A stretch of 6,565 nt of DNA from Candidatus Omnitrophota bacterium (lineage in GTDB: Bacteria > Omnitrophota > Gorgyraeia > 1-14-0-20-64-10 > JACQQZ01). The stretch covers positions 1 to 6,565 of the forward strand of contig JACQRF010000026.1 in NCBI GenBank assembly GCA_016206635.1, in the 5' to 3' direction. The first letter of the stretch is position 1; every line of letters begins with the position of its first letter. This document shows, piece by piece, positions 1 through 5,634 of this stretch. The translations under genes were made by a program, and so were the position numbers. Under the pieces are notes generated by a model that saw only the letters and a program-made list of their open reading frames with translations, did not search any database and was not told the DNA's origin.

Positions 1-1
1 A

Positions 2-625
2 GGGGACAGTCCCTGGTACCGCCGGCGGACAGTCCCGACGCTCCTGCTGGCGATCAACAAGATTGACACGGTGGCCAAACCGAAACTGCTGCCGCAGATG
101 GCCGAGGCGGCGGCGCTCGGGGTCTTTGACGAGATCATCCCGATCACCGCGACGATGCGCGACGGGCTCGAACCGCTGCTGGCGGCGATTGTGGCGCGGC
201 TGCCGGTGGGCCGGCCGCTGTTCCCGGCCGACCAGTTCACCGACCGCTCGACGCGGTTCCTGGCGGCGGAGCTGATCCGCGAGCAGGCGCTGGCGGTGGT
301 CCGCCAGGAGCTGCCGCACGCCCTCGCGGTGCAGATTGACGACTGGGTCCAGCGCCGCCAGCGGACGCGGCGCCGCGTCCACGGGCACGAGCGCCGCGGC
401 CCCTCGATCGCGAAACTCTATCTCCGGGCGACGCTGCTGGTGGAGCGGCCGACGCAGCGGGCGATCGTCGTCGGGGCCCACGGCGAGCGGCTGAAGGCGA
501 TCGGCACGAAGGCCCGCGCGGCGCTCGAAGCGCTGGTGGGCCAACCGGTCTATCTCGATCTCTGGGTGAAAGTCCGGCCCGGCTGGCGCGAGGAACCGCA
601 CACCCTCAAGCAGCTCGGCTACTAA
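2..625 (+). CDS. era: GTPase Era, 5'-truncated (end of G domain plus KH domain)
   Basis: Era is a GTPase that binds the 3' end of 16S rRNA and helps mature the 30S subunit at the cytoplasmic side of the membrane. The frame is open from the window edge, so the N-terminus with the P-loop and switch regions is missing; 207 residues remain. Visible in order: the guanine-specificity motif NKID (residues 19-22 of the fragment), the G5-like segment ITATMRDG (48-55, usually SA), the Era-typical FPADQFTDRS and RFLAAELIREQAL, then the KH domain with its GxxG loop GAHG (158-161) and the terminal LWVKVRPGW...LGY signature. Two oddities: an Arg-rich insertion (about 118-134) between KH-domain strands, and a repeat-derived stretch just before NKID. 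It ends in TAA, 65 bases before the next gene. The family call is firm; whether the gene is intact upstream cannot be seen. Confidence 0.95.
   Translation, partial: GDSPWYRRRTVPTLLLAINKIDTVAKPKLLPQMAEAAALGVFDEIIPITATMRDGLEPLLAAIVARLPVGRPLFPADQFTDRSTRFLAAELIREQALAVVRQELPHALAVQIDDWVQRRQRTRRRVHGHERRGPSIAKLYLRATLLVERPTQRAIVVGAHGERLKAIGTKARAALEALVGQPVYLDLWVKVRPGWREEPHTLKQLGY
3..36. repeat. Paired GGACAGTCCC palindromic motif inside era
   Basis: The imperfect palindrome GGGACAGTCCC lies at 3-13, and a second copy (CGGACAGTCCC) at 26-36, so ten bases are directly repeated 23 bases apart. Between them are the palindromes GGTACC (15-20) and CCGCCGGCGG (19-28). The segment is read in the era frame as GDSPWYRRRTVP, immediately before the strand leading into NKID. 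It resembles a REP-like element, but it touches the window edge, so its full extent is unknown. Confidence 0.6.
363..380. repeat. 18-bp perfect palindrome in the KH-domain insertion of era
   Basis: The 18 bases GGACGCGGCGCCGCGTCC equal their own reverse complement; symmetry stops at 362/381. They encode the middle of the Arg-rich insertion (RTRRRV) in the KH part of Era. The outer GGAC/GTCC bases match the edges of the repeat motifs at both ends of the window. At this GC content a chance palindrome of this length is uncommon but not impossible in 6.5 kb. Confidence 0.6.
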
Positions 626-655
626 GAGCCGGTTTCAGAACCCCCCGTGGCAACG

Positions 656-684
656 TTGACGCCCTCTGGCAGCTATGGTAGTTA
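656..684 (+). promoter_or_regulatory. Possible weak promoter upstream of the patatin gene
   Basis: TTGACG at 656-661 is close to a sigma-70 -35 box. A 17-base spacer leads to TAGTTA (679-684), a poor -10 match; TATGGT (674-679) matches better but is only 12 bases away. The stretch 674-690 is AT-rich for this window. It is the longest intergenic gap here and the natural place for the promoter of the following gene cluster. No clear Shine-Dalgarno precedes the ATG at 691. Confidence 0.25.
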
Positions 685-690
685 ACAAGT

Positions 691-2757
691 ATGGCCGGCC
701 CGCATGAGCCCGCGGCATCCTCCTCGTCCGTCCATAAGCAGCGGACCCTCAAGCCGCTCCCGCTCTTTGCCGGGCTGACCGACGACGAGCTGGCGCTCGT
801 CGCGCAGCGGGCCCGGCTCGTGGACGTCGGCAAGGATGAGCTGGTCTACACCGAGGGCGACCCGCCGGACGCCTTGTACGTCGTCGTGACCGGCCGGGCT
901 CGGATCTTCGCGCGGGGCGTCACCAGCCAGGAGGAGACGCTCCAGTACGTCCATCGCGGCGACTATTTCGGCGTCATCTCGCTCCTCACCCAGCAGCCAC
1001 ACACCGTCACCGTCAAGGCGATCAACGACTGCCTCCTGGTCAAAATCCGCCAGGCCGATTTCGATGCCCTCTTGAAGGCGATCCCATCGCTGGCCGTCCA
1101 CGTGAGCCGGACGCTGTCCCGGCGCCTGAGCCAGAAGCGCCGTGACCGGGCCCGGCAGGTGTTCGAGGCCACGATCGTCTCGGTGTACAGCGCGGTGCGC
1201 GGGACGGGGCGGACGCAGTATGCGATCAATCTCGCCGACTCGCTCCAGCGGGAGACCGCCAAGCGCGTCATCCTCGTCGACATGAGCCCCTCCGGCACCG
1301 AGATCGCCGCGCTGCTCGGGGGGGCGACGGCGACGCCGGCAATCGGCCTGCGCGGCGAGACCTTCGACCCGGAGCGCGTGCAGCGCGCGATCGTCGCCTA
1401 TCCATCCGGCCTCGCCACGCTCAACGTCGCCCATGATCCGCGCCTGGCCTCCGACGAGACGCAGATCGCCCCGCTGCTGGCGTTCCTGGCGCAGGAGTTC
1501 CACTTCGTGCTCGTGGATCTGCCGCGCGAGATGGACCGGACGGTCTTCAAGGCGTTGCTGCAGGCGGATCTCGTGCACGTGGTGACCGACACGGCGCCGG
1601 AGAACCTGACGGCGGCGCGGGAGCTGCTGGACGAATGCCGCCGGACGCTGCAGTTGGCCGTCGAGCGGGTGCGGCTCATCGTCAACGGGCGGGCGGGCAG
1701 CGTCTCGCCCCCGGAGCTCGAGGCGCGGCTGCAGCATGCCGTCCAGGCGGTTCTCCCCGCCGCCGCGCGCCCCCTCGTGGAGGGGGGCCGCCCGATCGTC
1801 GCGCTCGACCCGGGCGACCCCTACGCGCAGGCGGTGCGGCGCCTGGCCCGCGAGGTCGGCGGCGTGCGCGTCGGGCTGGCCCTCGGGTCGGGGGCGGCGC
1901 TCGGGCTGGCGCACATCGGCATCCTGCGGGTGCTGGAGCGGGAGAAGATCCCCATTGATGTGGTCGCCGGCTCCTCGATCGGGGCGCTCATCGGCGCGTT
2001 CTGGGCGTCGGGGATGAACGCCGGGCAGCTCGAGGAGGTCGCAATGATTTTCAAGGGGCGCTGGCAAACCTTCAACCTGTTCGCCCCCGACATCGTCATC
2101 CCGCTCCCGACATTCGGCTTCATCACCGGCCGCCGGATCGTCCGCCTCCTGCGCCACTATCTCGGCGATCGGACGTTTCAGGACCTGCGGGTGCCGCTGC
2201 GGATCGTCACGTGCGATTACGCGCACCGCCGGCTCGTCGTGCTCGGCGAGGGGCCGGTGGTCGACGCCGTCCGCGCCTCGATCTCGATCCCGGCGATCTT
2301 CGTGCCGCACCCGATGAACGGCCGCCACATGATCGACGGGGGCATCCTGGACCCGGTCCCCGTCGACGTGCTGCTGAACATGGGGGTCACGAAGATCATC
2401 GCGGTGAACACGCTGCCGAGCCCGGAGGACATCCACCGCCGCTATGAGGAGCTCGCCGCCGAGCAGGCGGCGCGCGAGGCGACGATGACCGGCGTCTGGC
2501 CGAAGCGGTGGCGCTGGCTCAAGCGCCGGCTGATCGACCTGGTCGAGCCGAAGATCGCCGATGTGATCATGCACTCGATGCAGGCGATGGAATACATCCT
2601 GGCCGAGCATGGGTGCCAGCAGGCGGACGTGTCGCTCCATCCGACGATCCCCCGCATCAACTGGTACGAGTTCTACAGCGTGGAGACGCTCGTCCGCCGC
2701 GGCGAGGAGGAGGCGGAGCGGTTCCTGCCGCAGATCAAACAGCTGTTGGCCGTGTAG
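691..2757 (+). CDS. Cyclic-nucleotide-binding-like / MinD-like / patatin phospholipase fusion protein
   Basis: This 688-residue protein most resembles bacterial NTE-type patatin phospholipases, serine lipases that hydrolyse acyl esters of membrane lipids. Domain 1 (about 20-145) is a cNMP-binding fold (EGDPPDALYVVVTGRARI, 55-72), but the binding cassette reads FGV (93-95) and PHTV (103-106) where FGE and an Arg are usual. Domain 2 (about 158-390) resembles MinD/CpaE ATPases: degenerate Walker A VRGTGRTQ (169-176), VILVDMSP (193-200) and FVLVDLP (272-278). Domain 3 (about 391-580) is patatin: glycine-rich loop LGSGAALG (398-405), nucleophile motif GSSIG with Ser429, and DGG with catalytic Asp549. 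A basic, Trp-rich stretch (604-613) follows, then a C-terminal tail (about 645-688) of the kind found in this family. No signal peptide is seen. The start is bounded by an in-frame TAG at 679-681. The gene is first in the apparent operon, 14 bases before the thiolase. The lipase call is good; substrate and ligand are unknown. Confidence 0.88.
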   Translation: MAGPHEPAASSSSVHKQRTLKPLPLFAGLTDDELALVAQRARLVDVGKDELVYTEGDPPDALYVVVTGRARIFARGVTSQEETLQYVHRGDYFGVISLLTQQPHTVTVKAINDCLLVKIRQADFDALLKAIPSLAVHVSRTLSRRLSQKRRDRARQVFEATIVSVYSAVRGTGRTQYAINLADSLQRETAKRVILVDMSPSGTEIAALLGGATATPAIGLRGETFDPERVQRAIVAYPSGLATLNVAHDPRLASDETQIAPLLAFLAQEFHFVLVDLPREMDRTVFKALLQADLVHVVTDTAPENLTAARELLDECRRTLQLAVERVRLIVNGRAGSVSPPELEARLQHAVQAVLPAAARPLVEGGRPIVALDPGDPYAQAVRRLAREVGGVRVGLALGSGAALGLAHIGILRVLEREKIPIDVVAGSSIGALIGAFWASGMNAGQLEEVAMIFKGRWQTFNLFAPDIVIPLPTFGFITGRRIVRLLRHYLGDRTFQDLRVPLRIVTCDYAHRRLVVLGEGPVVDAVRASISIPAIFVPHPMNGRHMIDGGILDPVPVDVLLNMGVTKIIAVNTLPSPEDIHRRYEELAAEQAAREATMTGVWPKRWRWLKRRLIDLVEPKIADVIMHSMQAMEYILAEHGCQQADVSLHPTIPRINWYEFYSVETLVRRGEEEAERFLPQIKQLLAV

Positions 2758-2761
2758 CGAG

Positions 2762-2766
2762 AGGAG
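2762..2766 (+). promoter_or_regulatory. Shine-Dalgarno of the thiolase gene
   Basis: AGGAG ends five bases before ATG 2772. It supports this start over the long open frame that extends upstream into the patatin gene, whose translation there shows no thiolase similarity. Confidence 0.75.
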
Positions 2767-2771
2767 TGGTC

Positions 2772-3968
2772 ATGGCGACTGACGTGGTGATCGCCGCCGG
2801 CGTCCGCACCCCGCAGGGGATGCTCGGCGGCGCGTTGAAGGAGTTCCCGGCCGCGCGGTTGGGCGAGCTGGTCACCAAAGAGCTGTTGGCCCGCACGAAA
2901 CTCGACCCGGCGCTGGTCGAGCACGTCGTGTTCGGCTGCGTGGTCCAGACATCCGATGCTCCGAACGTCGCGCGCGTGATCGCCCTGCGCGCCGGCCTCC
3001 CCAAGGAGGCGCCGGCGTTCACCGTGCAGCGCAACTGCGCCTCCGGCCTCCAGGCGATCCACGGCGCGTGGCTGCACGTGCAGGCGGGGGTCGCCGACGT
3101 GCAGATTGCCGGCGGGACGGAATCCATGAGCCAGGCGCCGTACGTCTCGCGCGACCTGCGATTCGGCCGGCATCTGCGGGACTCCGTGATGGTGGATTCG
3201 CTGTGGGAGGGGTTGACCGATCCGGTGTGCAACCAGATCATGGGGGAGACGGCGGAGAATCTCGTGGAGGAATACCACATCACCCGGCAGGCGCAGGACC
3301 AGTTCGCCGTCCTCTCGCACCAGCGGGCGTTTCGGGCCACCCGCGAGGGGAAGTTCAAAGAGGAGCTGGCGCCGGTGACGATCCCGAAGCGGGCGTACGG
3401 GCGCGAGCTGCCGCCGGAGATGATGGCGCAGGACGAGGGGATCAACCCGGGATTGACCGAGGCGCTGTTGGCGCAGTACCCCGCGGTGTTCAAGAAGGCC
3501 GGCGGGACGGTGACGCCGGGCAACGCCTGCCCGATCAGCGACGGGGCGGCGGCGGTCGTCGTGATGTCGGCGGCGCGGGCGAAGGCGCTCGGGCTGACGC
3601 CGCTCGGCACCATCCGGGCGATCGCCTTCGCCGGCGTTGAGCCGCACCGGATGGGGATCGGCCCCGTCGAGGCGGTGCCCAAAGCGCTCAAGGCGGCCGG
3701 CGTCACGCTCAAGGACATCCAATTGATCGAGCTGAACGAGGCGTTTGCGGCCCAGGTGATCGCCGTCGAGCAGGCGCTGGGGCTCAACCGCGAGATCATG
3801 AATGTCAACGGCGGGGCAATCGCCCTCGGCCACCCCGTCGGGACCACCGGGACGCGGCTGGTCGTGACGCTGCTGCACGAGATGAAGCGGCGCCACCTGT
3901 CGCTGGGATTGGCGACGATGTGCGTCGGGGGTGGCCAGGGCGGCGCGATCGTCGTGGAAAGGGCATAG
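2772..3968 (+). CDS. Acetyl-CoA acyltransferase (3-ketoacyl-CoA thiolase)
   Basis: A thiolase II family enzyme of 398 residues, the usual length. It would cleave 3-ketoacyl-CoA with CoA to acetyl-CoA and a shortened acyl-CoA, the last step of beta-oxidation; acetoacetyl-CoA thiolase activity is possible. All catalytic features are visible: nucleophile Cys89 in QRNCASGLQAI, GGTESMSQAPY (114-124), NEAF (322-325), His354 in GGAIALGHPVG, and the second acid/base Cys384 in CVGGGQGG. ATG 2772 is chosen for its Shine-Dalgarno and because the protein then begins with the standard thiolase N-terminus (VVIAAGVRTP). It lies 14 bases after the patatin gene and 4 bases before the dehydrogenase, so co-transcription is likely. 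The sequence alone does not separate a degradative FadA/FadI role from a biosynthetic one; the adjacent hydratase, dehydrogenase and probable synthetase favour beta-oxidation. Confidence 0.95.
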   Translation: MATDVVIAAGVRTPQGMLGGALKEFPAARLGELVTKELLARTKLDPALVEHVVFGCVVQTSDAPNVARVIALRAGLPKEAPAFTVQRNCASGLQAIHGAWLHVQAGVADVQIAGGTESMSQAPYVSRDLRFGRHLRDSVMVDSLWEGLTDPVCNQIMGETAENLVEEYHITRQAQDQFAVLSHQRAFRATREGKFKEELAPVTIPKRAYGRELPPEMMAQDEGINPGLTEALLAQYPAVFKKAGGTVTPGNACPISDGAAAVVVMSAARAKALGLTPLGTIRAIAFAGVEPHRMGIGPVEAVPKALKAAGVTLKDIQLIELNEAFAAQVIAVEQALGLNREIMNVNGGAIALGHPVGTTGTRLVVTLLHEMKRRHLSLGLATMCVGGGQGGAIVVERA

Positions 3969-3972
3969 TCCT

Positions 3973-5253
3973 ATGTACATCTATAAAGCGGGAGTGGTGG
4001 GCGGCGGGACGATGGGGGCCGGGATCGCCCAGGCGATCTCGTATGGTGGGCTGCCGGTCGTGCTCAAAGACGTCTCGCCGGCCGCTGTGGACAAGGCGCT
4101 GGCCGCCGCCCGCGCCATCTATCAAGGCCGCGTCGACAAAGGCAAGATGGCGCCGCAGGAGCTCGAGGCGAAGATGGCGTTGATCACCGGCGCCACCGAC
4201 CTCGCCGCCTTCAAGGACGTGGATCTGGTGATCGAGGCGGTGCCGGAACGGCTGGAGCTCAAGCGCCAGGCGTTCGCGGAGCTCGACCGCGTCTGCCCAC
4301 CCACCGCGATCCTGGCGTCGAACACATCGGCCCTCTCGATCTCCGCGCTGGGCGCGGCGACCCACCGCCCGGAGAAAGTCATCGGCCTCCACTTCTTCTT
4401 CCCGGCCCACGTGATGAAATTGGTCGAGATCATCCCCGGCGTCGTGACGGCCCAGGAGACGGTTGAGGACGCCACCGCCTTCGCCGAGGGCCTGCGGAAA
4501 CTCCCGGTGCGCGTCAACGAGTGCCCCGGTTTCCTCGTCAACCGGCTGCTCATGCCGTACCTCAACGAGGCGGTGTTCTGCCTGCAGGAGGGCTCGGCGA
4601 CGATGCCGGAGATCGAATCGGCGATGACGGCGCTCGGCTGGCCGATGGGCCCGTTCACGCTCGTGGACGCGCTGGGGCTCGACGTCTGCGCGGAGGCGGG
4701 CAAGGTGCTGCTCGACGGCTACGGGGAGCGGATGCGGCCGGCGGCGCTCTGGACGTCGCTGTTGGACGCCAAGCGGTTCGGCCGCAAGAGCGGCGCGGGG
4801 TTCTATCGCTATGCAGAGTCCAGCGACCCGAGGGCGGCCGGCACGGCGGATGAGGCGTTGGCGCAGATGCTTGTCCAGACAGCATCGGGCGGCGCCAGGG
4901 CAAGCCCTGGCACCAGCCACGAGGAAAGCCCTCTGGCGCCGGCCACGAGGAGATTTTCTCAGGAGCGGTTGATGTTCGGCATGGTCAACGAGGCGATCCT
5001 GGCGTTGCAGGAAGGGATCTCGTCGGCGGCGGACATTGATCTGGCCGTCGTTGCCGGGCTGGGCTACCCGATGAGCGACGGCGGGATCCTCCACTATGCC
5101 GACCGCGTGGGGCTCGACGTGGTGCTCGCCGGGCTGGAGCGGTTCGCGCGGGAGCTGGGGCCGCGGTTCCACCCCGCCTATCGCCTGCGGCAGATGGTCG
5201 CCGCCGGGCTGCTGGGGGTCAAGACCAAGCGAGGATTCTTTGAATATCCGTGA
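3973..5253 (+). CDS. 3-hydroxyacyl-CoA dehydrogenase with two C-terminal domains
   Basis: This 426-residue enzyme oxidises (S)-3-hydroxyacyl-CoA to 3-ketoacyl-CoA with NAD+. The Rossmann motif is GGGTMG (10-15). Catalytic-region residues are Ser119 (SNTSALS), His140 (GLHFFFPAH) and Glu152 (VEII), with the His-Glu spacing of 12 seen in the family, and Asn190 in CPGFLVNRLL. The first C-terminal domain (about 183-280) ends in GAGFYRY. A second copy (about 331-426) starts ERLMFGMVNEAI and ends RGFFEYP, as in FadB-type and PaaH-type enzymes, which carry a tandem pair; the N-terminal hydratase half of FadB is absent. The linker between the copies (about 303-327) is encoded by a repeat-like segment. 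ATG 3973 follows GGAAAGGG (3956-3963) and gives a normal N-terminus. It sits 4 bases after the thiolase and overlaps the next gene by 14 bases. A hydroxybutyryl-CoA dehydrogenase role is an alternative. Confidence 0.93.
   Translation: MYIYKAGVVGGGTMGAGIAQAISYGGLPVVLKDVSPAAVDKALAAARAIYQGRVDKGKMAPQELEAKMALITGATDLAAFKDVDLVIEAVPERLELKRQAFAELDRVCPPTAILASNTSALSISALGAATHRPEKVIGLHFFFPAHVMKLVEIIPGVVTAQETVEDATAFAEGLRKLPVRVNECPGFLVNRLLMPYLNEAVFCLQEGSATMPEIESAMTALGWPMGPFTLVDALGLDVCAEAGKVLLDGYGERMRPAALWTSLLDAKRFGRKSGAGFYRYAESSDPRAAGTADEALAQMLVQTASGGARASPGTSHEESPLAPATRRFSQERLMFGMVNEAILALQEGISSAADIDLAVVAGLGYPMSDGGILHYADRVGLDVVLAGLERFARELGPRFHPAYRLRQMVAAGLLGVKTKRGFFEYP
4891..4951. repeat. Repeat-like palindromic segment in the dehydrogenase linker
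   Basis: An 8-bp perfect hairpin, GCCAGGGC (4894-4901) and GCCCTGGC (4904-4911) with loop AA, lies inside a wider inverted repeat pairing GGCGCCAG (4891-4898) with CTGGCGCC (4933-4940). The 10-mer GCCACGAGGA occurs twice in direct orientation (4916-4925 and 4942-4951). The segment keeps the reading frame and encodes about 20 low-complexity residues (GARASPGTSHEESPLAPAT) between the two C-terminal domains. Such compact hairpin-plus-direct-repeat structure suggests a small REP-like insertion. Confidence 0.6.
5231..5235 (+). promoter_or_regulatory. Shine-Dalgarno supporting the TTG start of the pilin-like gene
   Basis: GAGGA lies four bases before TTG 5240, within the end of the dehydrogenase gene. 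The later ATG at 5264 has only a G-run directly against it and no properly spaced ribosome-binding site. The spacing is slightly short, but together with the leader peptide it decides the start in favour of TTG. Confidence 0.55.
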
Positions 5254-5608
5254 CACGCGGGGGATGACGTTGATCGAGGTGCTGGTCGTGGTCATCGTGA
5301 TCGGCATCTTGGCGGCGATCGGGGGCATCAGCTACACGCACTCGGTGCGCGAGGCGCACGACCGCGACGCGGTCGCCTATTTGCACGTGCTGCGGCACGC
5401 GGCGTTGGCGTATCGCGAGAGCTGGAACGCCTATCCGACGGCGCTCGCCCAAGTGCCGGAGGCGATGGTGCCGGCGGCCACCCAGGCCTCCTCGCGGTGG
5501 ACGTACGGGTTTAGCGGCGCCGATCCGACCCAATGGACGTTGCCGACGGCGACGGAGAAGAGCGGCGCTGGGCAGCTGCAGATCTTGGAGAATGGGACCA
5601 TCCAGTAA
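5240..5608 (+). CDS. Type IV prepilin-like / pseudopilin protein
   Basis: A 122-residue protein with a class III (prepilin) signal. Starting at TTG 5240 the leader is MNIRDTRG, cut by prepilin peptidase after Gly8; the mature protein would begin MTLIEVLVVVIVIGILAAIG, with the conserved Glu at mature position 5 and a hydrophobic assembly helix (precursor 9-29). The rest (30-122) is a short soluble part with amphipathic helix (REAHDRDAVAYLHVLRHAALAY) and then SWNAYPTAL, as in GspG-like minor pilins, but shorter than GspG and without a recognisable calcium site or disulfide. Starting at ATG 5264 would remove the leader and make processing impossible. It overlaps the dehydrogenase by 14 bases and precedes the hydratase by 26, so it is embedded in the fatty-acid operon. 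The prepilin call is firm; it could serve type II secretion, a pilus, competence or an unknown fibre. Confidence 0.85.
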   Translation: MNIRDTRGMTLIEVLVVVIVIGILAAIGGISYTHSVREAHDRDAVAYLHVLRHAALAYRESWNAYPTALAQVPEAMVPAATQASSRWTYGFSGADPTQWTLPTATEKSGAGQLQILENGTIQ

Positions 5609-5620
5609 CCACCGTCATCC

Positions 5621-5627
5621 AAAGGAG
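5621..5627 (+). promoter_or_regulatory. Strong Shine-Dalgarno of the enoyl-CoA hydratase gene
   Basis: AAAGGAG lies seven bases before ATG 5635, the best ribosome-binding site in the window. It fixes this start over the longer frame beginning at 5533, whose extra 34 residues overlap the pilin-like gene and look like out-of-frame translation. Confidence 0.8.
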
Positions 5628-5634
5628 CGAGATC

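Noticed and set aside
631..642. Small hairpin GGTT-TCAG-AACC after era as a terminator
   Set aside because: The stem is only four pairs and no T-run follows.
1770..1786. 7-bp hairpin CCCCCTC-GTG-GAGGGGG as another inserted element
   Set aside because: It encodes PLVEGGRP, which fits the normal end of MinD-like domains, and there is no repeat partner, so it is likely a coincidence of codons.
682..2640. Antisense open frame of 652 codons opposite the patatin gene
   Set aside because: Its translation is low-complexity (Arg, Asp, His, Pro rich) with no domain motifs, as expected opposite a high-GC gene; the plus-strand protein has clear catalytic motifs.
2673..3980. Antisense open frame opposite the thiolase
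   Set aside because: No recognisable motif, and biased composition mirroring the GC-rich coding strand.
3805..5328. Antisense open frame of 507 codons opposite the dehydrogenase
   Set aside because: Same kind of composition artefact; it spans several plus-strand genes with firm family signatures.
5264..5608. Pilin-like gene starting at ATG 5264
   Set aside because: This would remove the whole leader including the Gly before the cleavage site, and there is no spaced ribosome-binding site; TTG 5240 gives a complete leader and an SD.
5533..5634. Longer hydratase starting at ATG 5533
   Set aside because: The extra 34 residues overlap the pilin-like gene, are not crotonase-like, and a strong SD precedes ATG 5635.
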